From positions 1 to 64,000 of the forward strand of contig CBHWDO010000006.1 of NCBI GenBank assembly GCA_966112615.1: a stretch of DNA of 64,000 nucleotides. Reading direction: 5' to 3'. A program made the translations under genes and the position numbers. Shown one piece after another: positions 34,024 to 43,783 of this stretch; the stretch's first letter is position 1; every line of letters begins with the position of its first letter. The notes under the pieces are model-generated. The model did no database searches, was not told the origin of the DNA, and worked only from the letters and a program-made list of their open reading frames with translations. This DNA is from Flavitalea sp966112615 (lineage in GTDB: Bacteria; Bacteroidota; Bacteroidia; Chitinophagales; Chitinophagaceae).

Positions 34024-35649
34024 ATGAGAAACCTTTTCCTTGCCTGTTTGTCGTTGTTGACTTTATCTTCCTCAGCGCAGGTGTCCAATGTTAATCTCTC
34101 CGAAGAATTCAAGATCAAGAACTTTGATTATAAAGACCAGGTAATAAAGAACTCGGTCTTCCACAATGATCACTTCTATTCCATTTCCAATTCAGGGGTG
34201 GGAGGGGCTAAATGGTTATTCACAAAATTGTATGACTTGAAATTCGACATCACCATCGCGCAGTATGATAAGAATATGAAAGAGGTTAAGGAAGTAAAGC
34301 TGGACAATGGTGCTGATAATTTCGGTCCTTTCTGGCCTTCGATGTTCATCCTTCAAAACAAATTGTTCGCGATGTATTTCAAGAGTGAAAATAAAACCTC
34401 TTTTGATCTTTACATGGGACAAGTGGATGAGAAGAATTTGGCCATTACGAATAAAAAGAAGATCTGTACCATTAACCAGGAAAATGTTGGAGTATTCAAA
34501 CTTCAATCAGTATTCAATAGCGGGATGGTCTATGTGAGTAATTCAAGCGATGGAAACAAGGTACTGATCGCCTGTAAAACTTCTCCCGGTAAACTCACTT
34601 CACATATTGTGGATGGTGCATTGAATATTGAAAGGAAAACCGAAATGGCTTTTAGCGATCCTGCTTTCCAGGTTACTTCTGCTGTGCTTTCTAAAAATAA
34701 CCTGGAGTGCATGGCGGTTCAATCAGAAAGAGATATCAAGCTGGTGTATGTGAATCCTGATGGTAAGAAATCACAAAAAGCAGTGACCAATACAGGACTA
34801 CAGATGATGTTGTATCCAACTTTAAAACTTTCCGAAGCGGAAGATAAGATCTTCCTGTATTCTGCAACAAACAATACTGGTGTAATAGATGAAGTTTGTA
34901 ATGGGTTTGCCATAGCAGAATTTGATTGCAATTCATTCCAGTTGTCAAAACCATCGCTCTATCGATTCAATCAGCAACTGATGGATGAATTTGCATTGCG
35001 TGATGGTAAAAAAGAAAAGAGAAGCATTGAATACAGTTATTTTTTCTCACCGGTTTTGTATGAATTAAGTAATAAGCAACTGGTGCTTGCAGGAAGTCCG
35101 GAAGTGGTACAAAAAACATCCGGAACCACCATGGACAGCAAGGGAAGGAATGAGCAGTATGTTCGACAGGAACTGAAGGCTGGCAGTATCTATGTTTTCC
35201 AGCCTGACATGCAGGGAAAGGAATTCAAACATGTTTCAATTCCCAGGAAAGTTTCGATCAGCAAATCACAATCGAGTGGATCAGGATATATTACTTTTCT
35301 GCAGGCCATGGGTATAAATAATTCCGCTTCAAGTTTTATTGCTAAGTCTGTTGGGGATGGCCTGGTGTTGTTATACAATGATAATGAAGCCAACCTCGAA
35401 GAAGACAGGAAAAAATTAAGTGATGGAAAAAATACCAAGGACCTGGTGCTCACTGAATCGCTGGTTAAAGATAACCAGGTTCAGTACCGCAAAAAAGTGG
35501 GCGAGGATATCAAGGGTGTTGGTACTTATTACATCAATGACGTTATTCAAAACAGCACAGGGAAGATCATTTTCCCTGTAGGAAAAGAAGGTGTTGGTTT
35601 CACCAAACAGGTGTTCAGCAACTGGTGTTTTGTAAGTGTCGGACCTTAA
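34024..35649 (+). CDS. secreted protein of unknown function (541 aa)
   Basis: I do not recognise this protein. It has a clear signal peptide (1-18, ending SSSAQ) and no further membrane segment. The body is beta-rich with repeated short strand-turn phrases such as DKNMKEVKEVKLD, LYMGQVDEKN and LKAGSIYVFQPDM, compatible with a beta-propeller of weakly conserved blades. There is no T9SS sorting domain and no lipobox, so it should be periplasmic or secreted by another route. The 3' end overlaps the convergent 366-residue gene by 4 bp. A weak -7-like box, TATCTTTA (33997-34004), lies 20 bp before the start. Confidence 0.7.
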   Translation: MRNLFLACLSLLTLSSSAQVSNVNLSEEFKIKNFDYKDQVIKNSVFHNDHFYSISNSGVGGAKWLFTKLYDLKFDITIAQYDKNMKEVKEVKLDNGADNFGPFWPSMFILQNKLFAMYFKSENKTSFDLYMGQVDEKNLAITNKKKICTINQENVGVFKLQSVFNSGMVYVSNSSDGNKVLIACKTSPGKLTSHIVDGALNIERKTEMAFSDPAFQVTSAVLSKNNLECMAVQSERDIKLVYVNPDGKKSQKAVTNTGLQMMLYPTLKLSEAEDKIFLYSATNNTGVIDEVCNGFAIAEFDCNSFQLSKPSLYRFNQQLMDEFALRDGKKEKRSIEYSYFFSPVLYELSNKQLVLAGSPEVVQKTSGTTMDSKGRNEQYVRQELKAGSIYVFQPDMQGKEFKHVSIPRKVSISKSQSSGSGYITFLQAMGINNSASSFIAKSVGDGLVLLYNDNEANLEEDRKKLSDGKNTKDLVLTESLVKDNQVQYRKKVGEDIKGVGTYYINDVIQNSTGKIIFPVGKEGVGFTKQVFSNWCFVSVGP

Positions 35650-36746
35650 TCAAGCAGGGACACCATCTTTGAAAGATCCATTGTTTCAATCACCGTTTTA
35701 AATAATGGTGCATAGGCAGTGGTAATAGAATTTTTCCATTGAACCCTTTCATTTAAATCAATTATGATGAGCTGAATGGATGATGCAGATTTGGTTTTAT
35801 CGAAATAATCTGGGTTGGGAACAACAAGTTTGTAACCGTTCGAGCCAACTGCAGCTGATGCTTTTTCTGTTTCACTCAATCCATTCAGTTCATCTTTTAA
35901 TTTCTTCAAAGCATTCTCCCTGGTCTGCAGGAATTTTTTGCGTTCTGCGATCTCCTTGTCTTTATCTGCAGTCACTGTACTGTCCTGTTTCCTGAGGCTC
36001 TCAAGGTATTTCTTTTTCTCTGATGCAGCCTTGGCAGGATCGATTTTTGCAAGGTATTCAAGTCCTTCCAGCATCGCCTGTTTATTCTTTTCCCTGTCGG
36101 CCATGTATTGTTCATAATAAGTTCCCTTGCTAAAACTTTCTCTTACTTCATCGAGATCTTTTTCCCGTTCTTTGATCATCGCCTTCAGGTTCTCTTCTCT
36201 TGAAACATACTTGAAAAGAGGCTTATTCTTTTTTGTCAGTACCAGTAATCCACCCGGATAAACAGGATAGCCTCTAAGTTCTCTTTCTGGTTTTACTTCT
36301 TCATAAAATGCACCAGGTACCAATGGTTGCCTGGTGAGCAATCTCCTGATATCATTGAAGAAAAATTTCATCGAAGGCCCTTCAACATCACGCAAATAAG
36401 CAGGGTTACTTTCTTTGGTGTGAAACATTCTGAAGATCACTCCGGATTGTCCGGACATAAGTCCTTTCTCATTGCATCCATCTTCACAAACCGTTGCCCA
36501 GATGCCCGCTTCATAACCTTTTGGTGGGTTTAAAATGGGCGTTTGATGCAACACTTCAAGCACTGCGGCCATATTCTTATACATCTGCTGAGCCTGCGGT
36601 TGACCATACCCATAATATTTTGCAGTGGAATAAGAAACCTTTGATGCAGGGAACCAATAACTTTTGGAAAGGTCTATATTAGCTGGCTGAGCAATAACAA
36701 TGGATGTGTTGAATATTAAAATTGACAACAGTGAAGAACGTATCAT
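35646..36746 (-). CDS. secreted protein of unknown function with charged coiled coil (366 aa)
   Basis: I do not recognise this protein. It has a signal peptide (1-19, ending IVIAQ). Residues about 20-160 are mixed with two close cysteines in CEDGCNEKG; about 175-290 is a highly charged helical region rich in Lys/Glu, likely a coiled coil (for instance DKDKEIAERKKFLQTRENAL); the remainder is a compact domain ending DLSKMVSLLD. It lies convergent with another unknown secreted protein and divergent from uxuA. A periplasmic location is expected. Whether the two unknowns act together is open. Confidence 0.7.
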   Translation of the reverse strand: MIRSSLLSILIFNTSIVIAQPANIDLSKSYWFPASKVSYSTAKYYGYGQPQAQQMYKNMAAVLEVLHQTPILNPPKGYEAGIWATVCEDGCNEKGLMSGQSGVIFRMFHTKESNPAYLRDVEGPSMKFFFNDIRRLLTRQPLVPGAFYEEVKPERELRGYPVYPGGLLVLTKKNKPLFKYVSREENLKAMIKEREKDLDEVRESFSKGTYYEQYMADREKNKQAMLEGLEYLAKIDPAKAASEKKKYLESLRKQDSTVTADKDKEIAERKKFLQTRENALKKLKDELNGLSETEKASAAVGSNGYKLVVPNPDYFDKTKSASSIQLIIIDLNERVQWKNSITTAYAPLFKTVIETMDLSKMVSLLD

Positions 36747-36827
36747 GAAGCCAAATTAATTTCATGTGTTCTCCCAAATTTGTTATTCTGTATAAACGAA
36801 GATTTTTTAAGGCTAAATGGTGAATTC

Positions 36828-38024
36828 ATGAACAATATTTTTCCATCCTACCAGGGAACTGGCTTTCGAATGTTGCAAACCATGCGCTGGTATGGACCTT
36901 CAGATCCTGTTAGTCTGTCGGATATCAAACAGGCGGGATGCACCGGTGTTGTCACTGCGCTGCACCATATTCCTAATGGTGAAGCCTGGACCATTGAAGA
37001 GATCATGAAAAGAAGATCAATAATTGAATCTGCGGGACTGGAATGGAATGTGGTGGAAAGTGTACCGGTTCATGAATCAATCAAAACGCAATCAGAAGGG
37101 TTTAAAGAACATATTGAAAACTATAAAGAATCCATCCGGAACCTGGCGGCTTGTGAGGTCCGGATTGTCACTTATAACTTCATGCCGGTACTCGACTGGA
37201 CCCGTACCGATCTTAGTTACACGGTGGAAGATGGCAGCAAAGCACTTCGGTTTGAAAAAGCTGCATTCATCGCCTTTGATCTGTATATGTTGAAGCGAAA
37301 AGGCGCAGAGCATGATTATTCTGCTGAGGAAATTGAACGCGCTGAAAAGCGTTTTGCATCCATGAGCAATGAAGAGAAGCAACAGCTGCAACGCAATATC
37401 ATTGCGGGTTTGCCGGGCAGTGAAGAAAGTTTTACCCTTCAACAATTCCAGGATGCACTGGATAAATATGGACACATTGATGCTGAAAAATTGAGGCAGC
37501 ATTTAATATACTTCCTCCGGGAAATCATACCCGTTGCAGAAGAAGCAGGAGTGAAGATGGTGATCCACCCCGATGATCCGCCATATCCAATTCTTGGTTT
37601 GCCGCGTGTGGTAAGCACTGCAGGAGACATACAAGCATTGATAAGCGCTGTTCCTTCCTTGTCCAATGGACTTTGCTTTTGTACTGGTTCCTTTGGAGTA
37701 AGGGCTGATAATGATCTTCCTGCCATGGTGAAGCAGTTTGGCGAAAGGATCAACTTCCTCCATCTTCGGAGCACCAGGCGAAATGAATGGGGCGATTTTT
37801 ATGAAGACAATCATCTAGAAGGTGATGTGGATATGTATGCTGTGATCCGGGAGATCGTGGCAGTGATGCAGTCAAGGCAGGTTTCCATTCCCATGCGACC
37901 GGATCATGGTCACCAGATGCTGGATGACCTGAACAAGAAAACAAACCCGGGATATTCTGCGATCGGGCGGCTTCGGGGACTGGCCGAATTGCGAGGACTT
38001 GAGCTTGGGATCTTGAGAAGTTAA
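36828..38024 (+). CDS. uxuA: mannonate dehydratase
   Basis: This 398-residue enzyme dehydrates D-mannonate to 2-keto-3-deoxygluconate in hexuronate catabolism. Conserved parts are TMRWYGPSDPVSLSDIKQAG, GVVTALHHIPNGEAW, VIHPDDPPYPILGLPRVV and MRPDHGHQMLDD, which carry the metal-binding His, Asp and Cys residues of the family (including CFCTGSFG). The ATG at 36828 is chosen because the 16 extra upstream residues have no family counterpart; a later ATG a few codons on is also possible. UxuB, KdgK and KdgA partners are not in the window, so the rest of the pathway must be elsewhere. The neighbour downstream (40 bp) is cysE. Confidence 0.92.
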   Translation: MNNIFPSYQGTGFRMLQTMRWYGPSDPVSLSDIKQAGCTGVVTALHHIPNGEAWTIEEIMKRRSIIESAGLEWNVVESVPVHESIKTQSEGFKEHIENYKESIRNLAACEVRIVTYNFMPVLDWTRTDLSYTVEDGSKALRFEKAAFIAFDLYMLKRKGAEHDYSAEEIERAEKRFASMSNEEKQQLQRNIIAGLPGSEESFTLQQFQDALDKYGHIDAEKLRQHLIYFLREIIPVAEEAGVKMVIHPDDPPYPILGLPRVVSTAGDIQALISAVPSLSNGLCFCTGSFGVRADNDLPAMVKQFGERINFLHLRSTRRNEWGDFYEDNHLEGDVDMYAVIREIVAVMQSRQVSIPMRPDHGHQMLDDLNKKTNPGYSAIGRLRGLAELRGLELGILRS

Positions 38025-38064
38025 AACCAAAATCCTGTTTTCTTCGGCTTTAGCCTGTAACTTT

Positions 38065-38910
38065 ATGGGGATGAACAAGCCTGAGTTACCGTCAAACTTT
38101 TATAAAAACCTGCTCGATCAGCAGCAGAAGCATGAACGTGTTCCTTCAAATGAAGAAATCACAGGATGGGTCGACAGGCTCATTTGTGTTTTGTTTCCCC
38201 AATTATCCACATGTGTATTGAATTCTGAAGAAGAGATTCGAAATGCATTTGCAAAACTGCAGCAGGACCTGGAAGTGCTGCTGGGTTCCACTTCAGCATG
38301 CAGGGAATTCAGAAGGGCAGAACTTGCTGCACAGTTTATAGAACGTGTTCCGGAAATTCATCGATTACTCAATACAGATATTGAAGCCATTGTAGCCGGT
38401 GATCCTGCCGCTCATAGTGCATTTGAAGTAGTTCGTGCCTATCCGGGTTTTTATGCCTTGTGTTTTTATCGCATTGCACATGAATTACATAAACTGGAGA
38501 TCCCATTAATTCCGCGCATACTCACGGAGCAGGCGCATTCAAAAACAGGAATTGATATTCACCCAGCCGCAACGATCGGCGAATATTTCTGCATCGATCA
38601 TGGAACGGGGATTGTAATTGGTGAGACTGCCAATATTGGTAATCATGTGAAACTCTACCAGGGCGTGACTTTGGGCGCATTGAGTGTTCGCAAGGAAATG
38701 GCGTTTACCAAAAGACATCCTACCATCGAAGATCATGTGGTGATCTATTCAGGTGCTACAATTTTAGGAGGTAATACCATTATTGGACATCATAGTGTGA
38801 TTGGTGGAAACGTGTGGTTAACTGAATCAGTTCTTCCAGGATCACTGGTATCTCATCAACCTGAGATCACCGTGGTGGAAGGAAAATTTTTAAGCTCTAC
38901 AACAATATGA
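38065..38910 (+). CDS. cysE: serine O-acetyltransferase
   Basis: This 281-residue cytoplasmic enzyme transfers acetyl from acetyl-CoA to L-serine to form O-acetylserine. The N-terminal helical domain (about 1-155) precedes a left-handed beta-helix of hexapeptide repeats (about 165-270) with DIHPAATIGEYFCIDHGTGI, ETANIG and KLYQGVTLGA, which hold the catalytic His/Asp pair. The N-terminal part is longer than in short EpsC-type enzymes. The stop overlaps the cysM start by 4 bp, and the pair makes cysteine from serine. The start is the ATG at 38065 or the one two codons later. Confidence 0.9.
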   Translation: MGMNKPELPSNFYKNLLDQQQKHERVPSNEEITGWVDRLICVLFPQLSTCVLNSEEEIRNAFAKLQQDLEVLLGSTSACREFRRAELAAQFIERVPEIHRLLNTDIEAIVAGDPAAHSAFEVVRAYPGFYALCFYRIAHELHKLEIPLIPRILTEQAHSKTGIDIHPAATIGEYFCIDHGTGIVIGETANIGNHVKLYQGVTLGALSVRKEMAFTKRHPTIEDHVVIYSGATILGGNTIIGHHSVIGGNVWLTESVLPGSLVSHQPEITVVEGKFLSSTTI

Positions 38911-39779
38911 GGACGATATTAGACACAGTTGGAAATACACCGCTGGTTGAATTAACAAGGATCAATCCAAATCCATCGGTAAAGATCTTCGCGAAACTTG
39001 AAGGAAATAATCCCGGTGGAAGCGTGAAAGACAGGCCTGCATTGAATATGATCAGGAGTGCATTGGAAAGGGGAGAGATCAACAGCAACACAAAATTAAT
39101 TGAAGCCACCAGTGGTAACACAGGCATAGCTCTGGCATTGATGGCAAAGCTGAATAATATTGCTATCGAACTGATCATGCCTTCATCTTCCACAAGAGAA
39201 AGAGTGCTTACCATGGAAGCCTTTGGTGCCAAAGTGATCCTGCTCGATAATATGGAAGTATGCAGGGATTATGCAGAAGAAAAAGCTGCAGGAGGTGAAT
39301 ATTTTTTATTGAACCAGTTTGCCAATAAAGATAATTACCTCGCGCATTATAAAACCACGGGCCCTGAGGTCTGGCGTGATACCGATCAACAAGTAACACA
39401 TTTTGTAAGCTCGATGGGTACTACAGGAACCATCATGGGAACTTCCATGTTTCTAAAAGAAGTGAATCCGGCGATACAGATTGTGGGTTGTCAGCCAACA
39501 GAGAACTCTTCCATTCCTGGCATCAGGAGATGGTCCCCCGAATATTTACCAAAAATCTTTGATCCTTCGCGTGTTGACAGGGTGATGGATATTTCGCAGG
39601 AAGAAGCAACGATGATGACACGCAGGCTCGCGAGGGAAGAAGGCATTTTCGCCGGAATGAGCAGTGGTGGTGCGGCTTCCGCAGCCATAAGACTTGCACA
39701 GGAATTGAATTCCGGTGTCATTGTTTTCATTGCATGCGATCGGGGCGACAGGTACTTAAGCAGTGATCTATTCGGATGA
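38907..39779 (+). CDS. cysM: cysteine synthase B (O-acetylserine sulfhydrylase)
   Basis: This 290-residue PLP enzyme condenses O-acetylserine with sulfide or thiosulfate to form cysteine. The PLP lysine is K41 in GGSVKDRP; the phosphate-binding and substrate loop is EATSGNTGIALA, followed later by STGTTGTIMG-like SSMGTTGTIMG. The length and the GIRRWSPEYLPKIFD insertion resemble CysM rather than CysK. It overlaps cysE translationally (ATGA), which suggests coupled expression and a cysteine synthase complex, although CysM usually binds CysE less well than CysK does. It is convergent with the PUL response regulator, with the two stop codons directly adjacent. Confidence 0.92.
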   Translation: MRTILDTVGNTPLVELTRINPNPSVKIFAKLEGNNPGGSVKDRPALNMIRSALERGEINSNTKLIEATSGNTGIALALMAKLNNIAIELIMPSSSTRERVLTMEAFGAKVILLDNMEVCRDYAEEKAAGGEYFLLNQFANKDNYLAHYKTTGPEVWRDTDQQVTHFVSSMGTTGTIMGTSMFLKEVNPAIQIVGCQPTENSSIPGIRRWSPEYLPKIFDPSRVDRVMDISQEEATMMTRRLAREEGIFAGMSSGGAASAAIRLAQELNSGVIVFIACDRGDRYLSSDLFG

Positions 39780-40544
39780 TCAGACAGCTTTCTTTTCCTG
39801 CATATATTCTGAAGGCGTCATGTTGAACTGCTTATGAAAGTTCCTTGCGAAATTACTTTGCGAGCTGAATCCAACCATGTATGCAATCTCATAGATCTTA
39901 TGATCTCCCTGGGTTAACAATTCAGCAGCCTTCTTAAGCCTGGTGATGTTGATCAGTTCAATAGGACTCATATTAGCCACAGCTTTGATCTTACGGTACA
40001 AAGTAATTCGACTCATATTCATGATGCCTGCAAGGGCCTCCACGTCAAGATTAGGATCTTCTATATTGGTGCTGATGGTTTCATGCAATAATTCTAAAAA
40101 CTTTTCATCAGCCCGGGAATGCGCGATGCTCTTGATGTGAACCAATGGGGAGTTTGAGAAATAAGTTCTGATCATACTCCTGTTGTTGATCATGCTGTTG
40201 ATCTGTGCCCTTAAAAATTCGTTGGAGAACGGCTTTTCAATATAGGCATCTGCACCCAGTTCCAATCCTTCAACTTTGGATTGAATCGTATTCTTTGCGG
40301 TCAATAGAATGACAGGTATATGTGATAATTCAAAATTGGATTTTATAGTCCGGCATAATGCAAACCCATCCATTTCGGGCATCATCACATCACTTACCAC
40401 TAATTGGATACAATCAGCAGAAAGCTTTTTTATTGCTTCCAACCCATTAGATGCACGCACGATGCGGTAACGATCATTGAGGATCCTTTCTATAAAATCG
40501 AGGATCTCTTCTTCATCATCCACTAACAGAATTGTTGGTTGCAT
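39780..40544 (-). CDS. response regulator, REC-AraC (split HTCS output)
   Basis: This 254-residue protein has an N-terminal receiver (about 3-118, phosphoacceptor D52 in LVVSDVMMPEMDG) and a C-terminal AraC-type double helix-turn-helix (about 150-250) with the closing signature YMVGFSSQSNFARNFHKQFN. In most Bacteroidota this pair of domains is fused to the reg_prop kinase as a hybrid two-component system (HTCS). Here it is a separate gene whose start overlaps the kinase gene by 29 bp in another frame, so translation is probably coupled. It should bind DNA upstream of the SusC gene in response to a glycan breakdown product. Confidence 0.92.
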   Translation of the reverse strand: MQPTILLVDDEEEILDFIERILNDRYRIVRASNGLEAIKKLSADCIQLVVSDVMMPEMDGFALCRTIKSNFELSHIPVILLTAKNTIQSKVEGLELGADAYIEKPFSNEFLRAQINSMINNRSMIRTYFSNSPLVHIKSIAHSRADEKFLELLHETISTNIEDPNLDVEALAGIMNMSRITLYRKIKAVANMSPIELINITRLKKAAELLTQGDHKIYEIAYMVGFSSQSNFARNFHKQFNMTPSEYMQEKKAV

Positions 40545-43500
40545 AGCTATTTCTTTCGGTTAATATTTCGGGTTGATATGGTAGCTTCAGTATAAAACTA
40601 TTCATTCCATTTACAGATGGTCCAAGATAAAGCTGTCCGCGGTTCAGTTCAGTGAGAGAACGCGCCAATGCAAGCCCGATCCCGGTTCCCTTCTGCCTGG
40701 ATGTTTCTTTTAGTCTGAAAAATGGTTCAAATATCTTTTGACTGAGTTGTTCAGGAATGATGAATCCATCATTGCGAAACCTGATCTCAAGCATGGCATC
40801 ATTTTCCGATGGTTCGATAAATTCAATCTCCACTTTTTTATCCGCATATTTTACTGCATTGCTGACAAGGTTGCTAAAGATCTTTTGCAATGATTCCGCA
40901 TCAGCCATTGTTTGAATGTCTTCAATGGGTTCATGGTAAACCAGTTCCAGCTTCTTTTTAGCTGCCAGTGCTTTAAACAGCTCGATCGAATCTTTTAAAA
41001 CCTCATTGACATTTACAGGAGTAAAATCGAGACTAAAGCCCATCGTTTCTGTTTGTCTGAAATCCAATACCTGGTTGATAAGATTAACCAGTCGCTGCGT
41101 ATTTCTTTCCATGGTCACCAGGTCTTCCCGGATCTCCGGAACTGCTTCAACGATCTCCATCAAATTCTCTACAGGTCCCTTGATCAATGTGAGTGGGGTT
41201 TTGATCTCATGTGCGATATTGGTGAAAAAGTCGATCTTGGCTTCATAGATCTCTTTCTTTTTGCGGTTCTCCTGCATATCATGATATGTCTTCGCGAGAT
41301 AATAAACCAGTGCGATCACTAATGCCGTATAGAATAGGAATGCATACCAGGTGGCCCATACAGGTGGTTTGATATAAATGTTCAGGGCTCGCTCATTTTC
41401 ATTTTGCAGGCCATTGTTTGCCCTTACTTTAAATGTGTAATGACCAGGTTTCAAATTCGTAAAATATACTTTCCTGTTATTACGTATGGTAGTGTATTCC
41501 TTATCAAGACCTTCCATCTTATAACTATAGCTTACCATTTCAGGCGAGGTAAAATTCACTGCAGCGAAATCAATACTGAAAGATGATTTATTGTGAGGAA
41601 GGGTTATTTTATCCGTATATAAAATTGATTTTGCAAGTATCGGATTTTCTTTATTTGCAATAAGCTCTTCATTATTTACCTGGAACCCTGTAATGAATAC
41701 AGTATTTAAATTATGAAGGTGTTCCTGTTCTTTGGGATCGAAACTGATCATGCCCTTAACACTACCAAAATACAAGTGGCCAGAATCATCCCTGAAACCT
41801 GAATTGTAATTGAACTGATCATTCAGGAGTCCATTTTCTTTGGTATAGACTTTAGTGAAACCATTTGCAGGATTGAATTTCACCAATCCCTTAGAAGTTG
41901 TTACCCACAGATTGTTGTGCTCATCTTCCAGCACCTTGAAAACAAAATTGCTGGGTAGGCCTGATTTATTGGTATGCCTGATAAATGTTTTCCGATCCTT
42001 TTTTAACTGGCATAGTCCGCCACCTTCGGTTGCAATCCAGAGGTCATGATGGATATCTTCATACAAGGCATTGATGGTATTGGTGGGTATGCTGTTTGGA
42101 TTGTCTTTATCGTTTTCGAAATGACCTTTAAAACCAGTATTTGGATTGAAATAATACAAGCCGCTTTCATGTGTTCCCAGCCAGATAGTGCCGGTATGGT
42201 CTTCAAAAATGGAAGAAGTAAAACCATTGTATGAATAGAATGGATTCCTGTGAAAGCTATCGGTTGCTTTATTGTATTGAAATAGTCCATTGGTAGTGGC
42301 CAGGTAGATTTTCTTATCACGCGCCATCATCATGCTTACCACGAAATTGCTCTGAAGTCCGCGAGTATTATGATTGGTTGAATAATTCCTGATCACTTTT
42401 CCCGATTCGATATCCATAATATCCAATCCATGTTCAAAGGTTCCGATCCAAAGATTATCATCCACCACCAGTAACCCATGAATATTATAATTAGAGATCC
42501 CATCCTTTTTTCCGGTTGGTAAGAAAGATCTGAATTCGCCTGTCTTCGGATCAAATCGGTTCAATCCTGCATCTTCCGTGCTGATCCAGAGTTTTCCGGA
42601 ATTGTCTGAAACGATCACCCTGACTGCATTCCCGCTGATACTCTTACCGGTATTATCAGGAAAGTATTTCTTGAATTTTCCCGACTGGTCAGGATAATAA
42701 TTCACTCCACCAAAATAAGTTCCTGCCCAAATGCCTCCTTCATTGTCTTTCACCAGTGAGTAGATGGCATTATCTGATAATGAATAAGGATCTTCATAGA
42801 CCTTTCTCAGGTTGATCATATTCCTGGTTGCTGCATTGTACACATAGATCCCGTATTCAGTAGCAATCCAGAATTCATTGGGCGAAACCTGTAAGATATT
42901 TCTTACATATACGGTTGTTTTATCCGGGTTATAAGTCAGCAGATCAGTATAGCTTCCGGTTAATGTATTGAAGACTTTAACTCCCTGCCCGGTAGTTCCA
43001 ACATATATATTGTCATTCTCATCTGCAAGAATTTTCTCGATCCAGTTGGTGGAAGCATGCGGGGAATGATTGAATACACTGTAGGAAAGGAAACTGTTGT
43101 TTTTTCTCAATAACTGAAGCGTTCCATCCGCTGCGCTAAACCAGATCCGGCCGTCATTCGACTGGCAAATAGACGTTGCATGGAAATTATGCGGATAAAC
43201 AGTCAGTTTTTTTTCTTCAACATTGAATCGGTAGATCCTGCTGGAACTCAGGATCCAGAGGAAACCATCTTTATCGGTAAATAGAAAATTAATATTTGAA
43301 AGGGTAGGACAATACCTGGTCAGCAATTCTTTTTCTGCATCGTATAAATACAAACCCTTCTGTGTTCCTACCCACATATTATAGCTGCTGTCGAGCGCGA
43401 GTGTACTCACCTGGTCGCGGTCAAGATTCTTTTCTTCATTACCATTGATGTGGAAGGTCTTGAAATTATATCCATCGAATCGATTCAGGCCATCTTTTGT

Positions 43501-43701
43501 TCCGAACCACATAAAACCATTTCGATCCTGAATGCTGCAAAACACGGTGTTGTGCGATAAACCATTCTCCACCTGGAAATGCCTGAAATAATAAGGCTGC
43601 GCAGATGCGGTGTTGAAAATAAACAGCAGTATAAATGTCAATCGAACAATAATCACAGGCATTCTTAATGAGAGTAAATTAAAACTTTCCTGATTTCTCA
43701 A
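40516..43701 (-). CDS. PUL sensor histidine kinase (reg_prop / Y_Y_Y type)
   Basis: This 1061-residue protein has a signal peptide/first membrane segment (about 15-35), fourteen or so two-component-regulator propeller repeats forming two seven-bladed beta-propellers (about 40-705), a Y_Y_Y domain (about 715-780), one membrane segment (about 790-810), HisKA with H831 in NIAHEIKTPLTLIKGP and HATPase_c (about 940-1050). The propellers face the periplasm and bind an oligosaccharide. It ends after the ATPase domain with no receiver; the receiver and AraC domains are in the next gene, overlapping by 29 bp. It is divergent from the SusC gene, the standard arrangement for an HTCS controlling its adjacent PUL. 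Confidence 0.92.
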   Translation of the reverse strand: MRNQESFNLLSLRMPVIIVRLTFILLFIFNTASAQPYYFRHFQVENGLSHNTVFCSIQDRNGFMWFGTKDGLNRFDGYNFKTFHINGNEEKNLDRDQVSTLALDSSYNMWVGTQKGLYLYDAEKELLTRYCPTLSNINFLFTDKDGFLWILSSSRIYRFNVEEKKLTVYPHNFHATSICQSNDGRIWFSAADGTLQLLRKNNSFLSYSVFNHSPHASTNWIEKILADENDNIYVGTTGQGVKVFNTLTGSYTDLLTYNPDKTTVYVRNILQVSPNEFWIATEYGIYVYNAATRNMINLRKVYEDPYSLSDNAIYSLVKDNEGGIWAGTYFGGVNYYPDQSGKFKKYFPDNTGKSISGNAVRVIVSDNSGKLWISTEDAGLNRFDPKTGEFRSFLPTGKKDGISNYNIHGLLVVDDNLWIGTFEHGLDIMDIESGKVIRNYSTNHNTRGLQSNFVVSMMMARDKKIYLATTNGLFQYNKATDSFHRNPFYSYNGFTSSIFEDHTGTIWLGTHESGLYYFNPNTGFKGHFENDKDNPNSIPTNTINALYEDIHHDLWIATEGGGLCQLKKDRKTFIRHTNKSGLPSNFVFKVLEDEHNNLWVTTSKGLVKFNPANGFTKVYTKENGLLNDQFNYNSGFRDDSGHLYFGSVKGMISFDPKEQEHLHNLNTVFITGFQVNNEELIANKENPILAKSILYTDKITLPHNKSSFSIDFAAVNFTSPEMVSYSYKMEGLDKEYTTIRNNRKVYFTNLKPGHYTFKVRANNGLQNENERALNIYIKPPVWATWYAFLFYTALVIALVYYLAKTYHDMQENRKKKEIYEAKIDFFTNIAHEIKTPLTLIKGPVENLMEIVEAVPEIREDLVTMERNTQRLVNLINQVLDFRQTETMGFSLDFTPVNVNEVLKDSIELFKALAAKKKLELVYHEPIEDIQTMADAESLQKIFSNLVSNAVKYADKKVEIEFIEPSENDAMLEIRFRNDGFIIPEQLSQKIFEPFFRLKETSRQKGTGIGLALARSLTELNRGQLYLGPSVNGMNSFILKLPYQPEILTERNSYATNNSVSG

Positions 43702-43783
43702 AACGCATTAAGAAAAATTAATACGGGTGTGTAACAAATTGAAAACATTTTGATACAAACTGAATGATCCTTGTTCATTTTAG

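Noticed and set aside
38025..38064. Riboswitch or leader before cysE
   Set aside because: Only 40 bp separate uxuA and cysE, and no conserved structure is visible.
40516..40544. Sequencing frameshift joining the kinase and response regulator into one gene
   Set aside because: The regulator has its own clean ATG followed by a complete receiver, and the kinase ends after a complete ATPase domain, so two genes are the simpler reading. The frameshift option remains open for checking.
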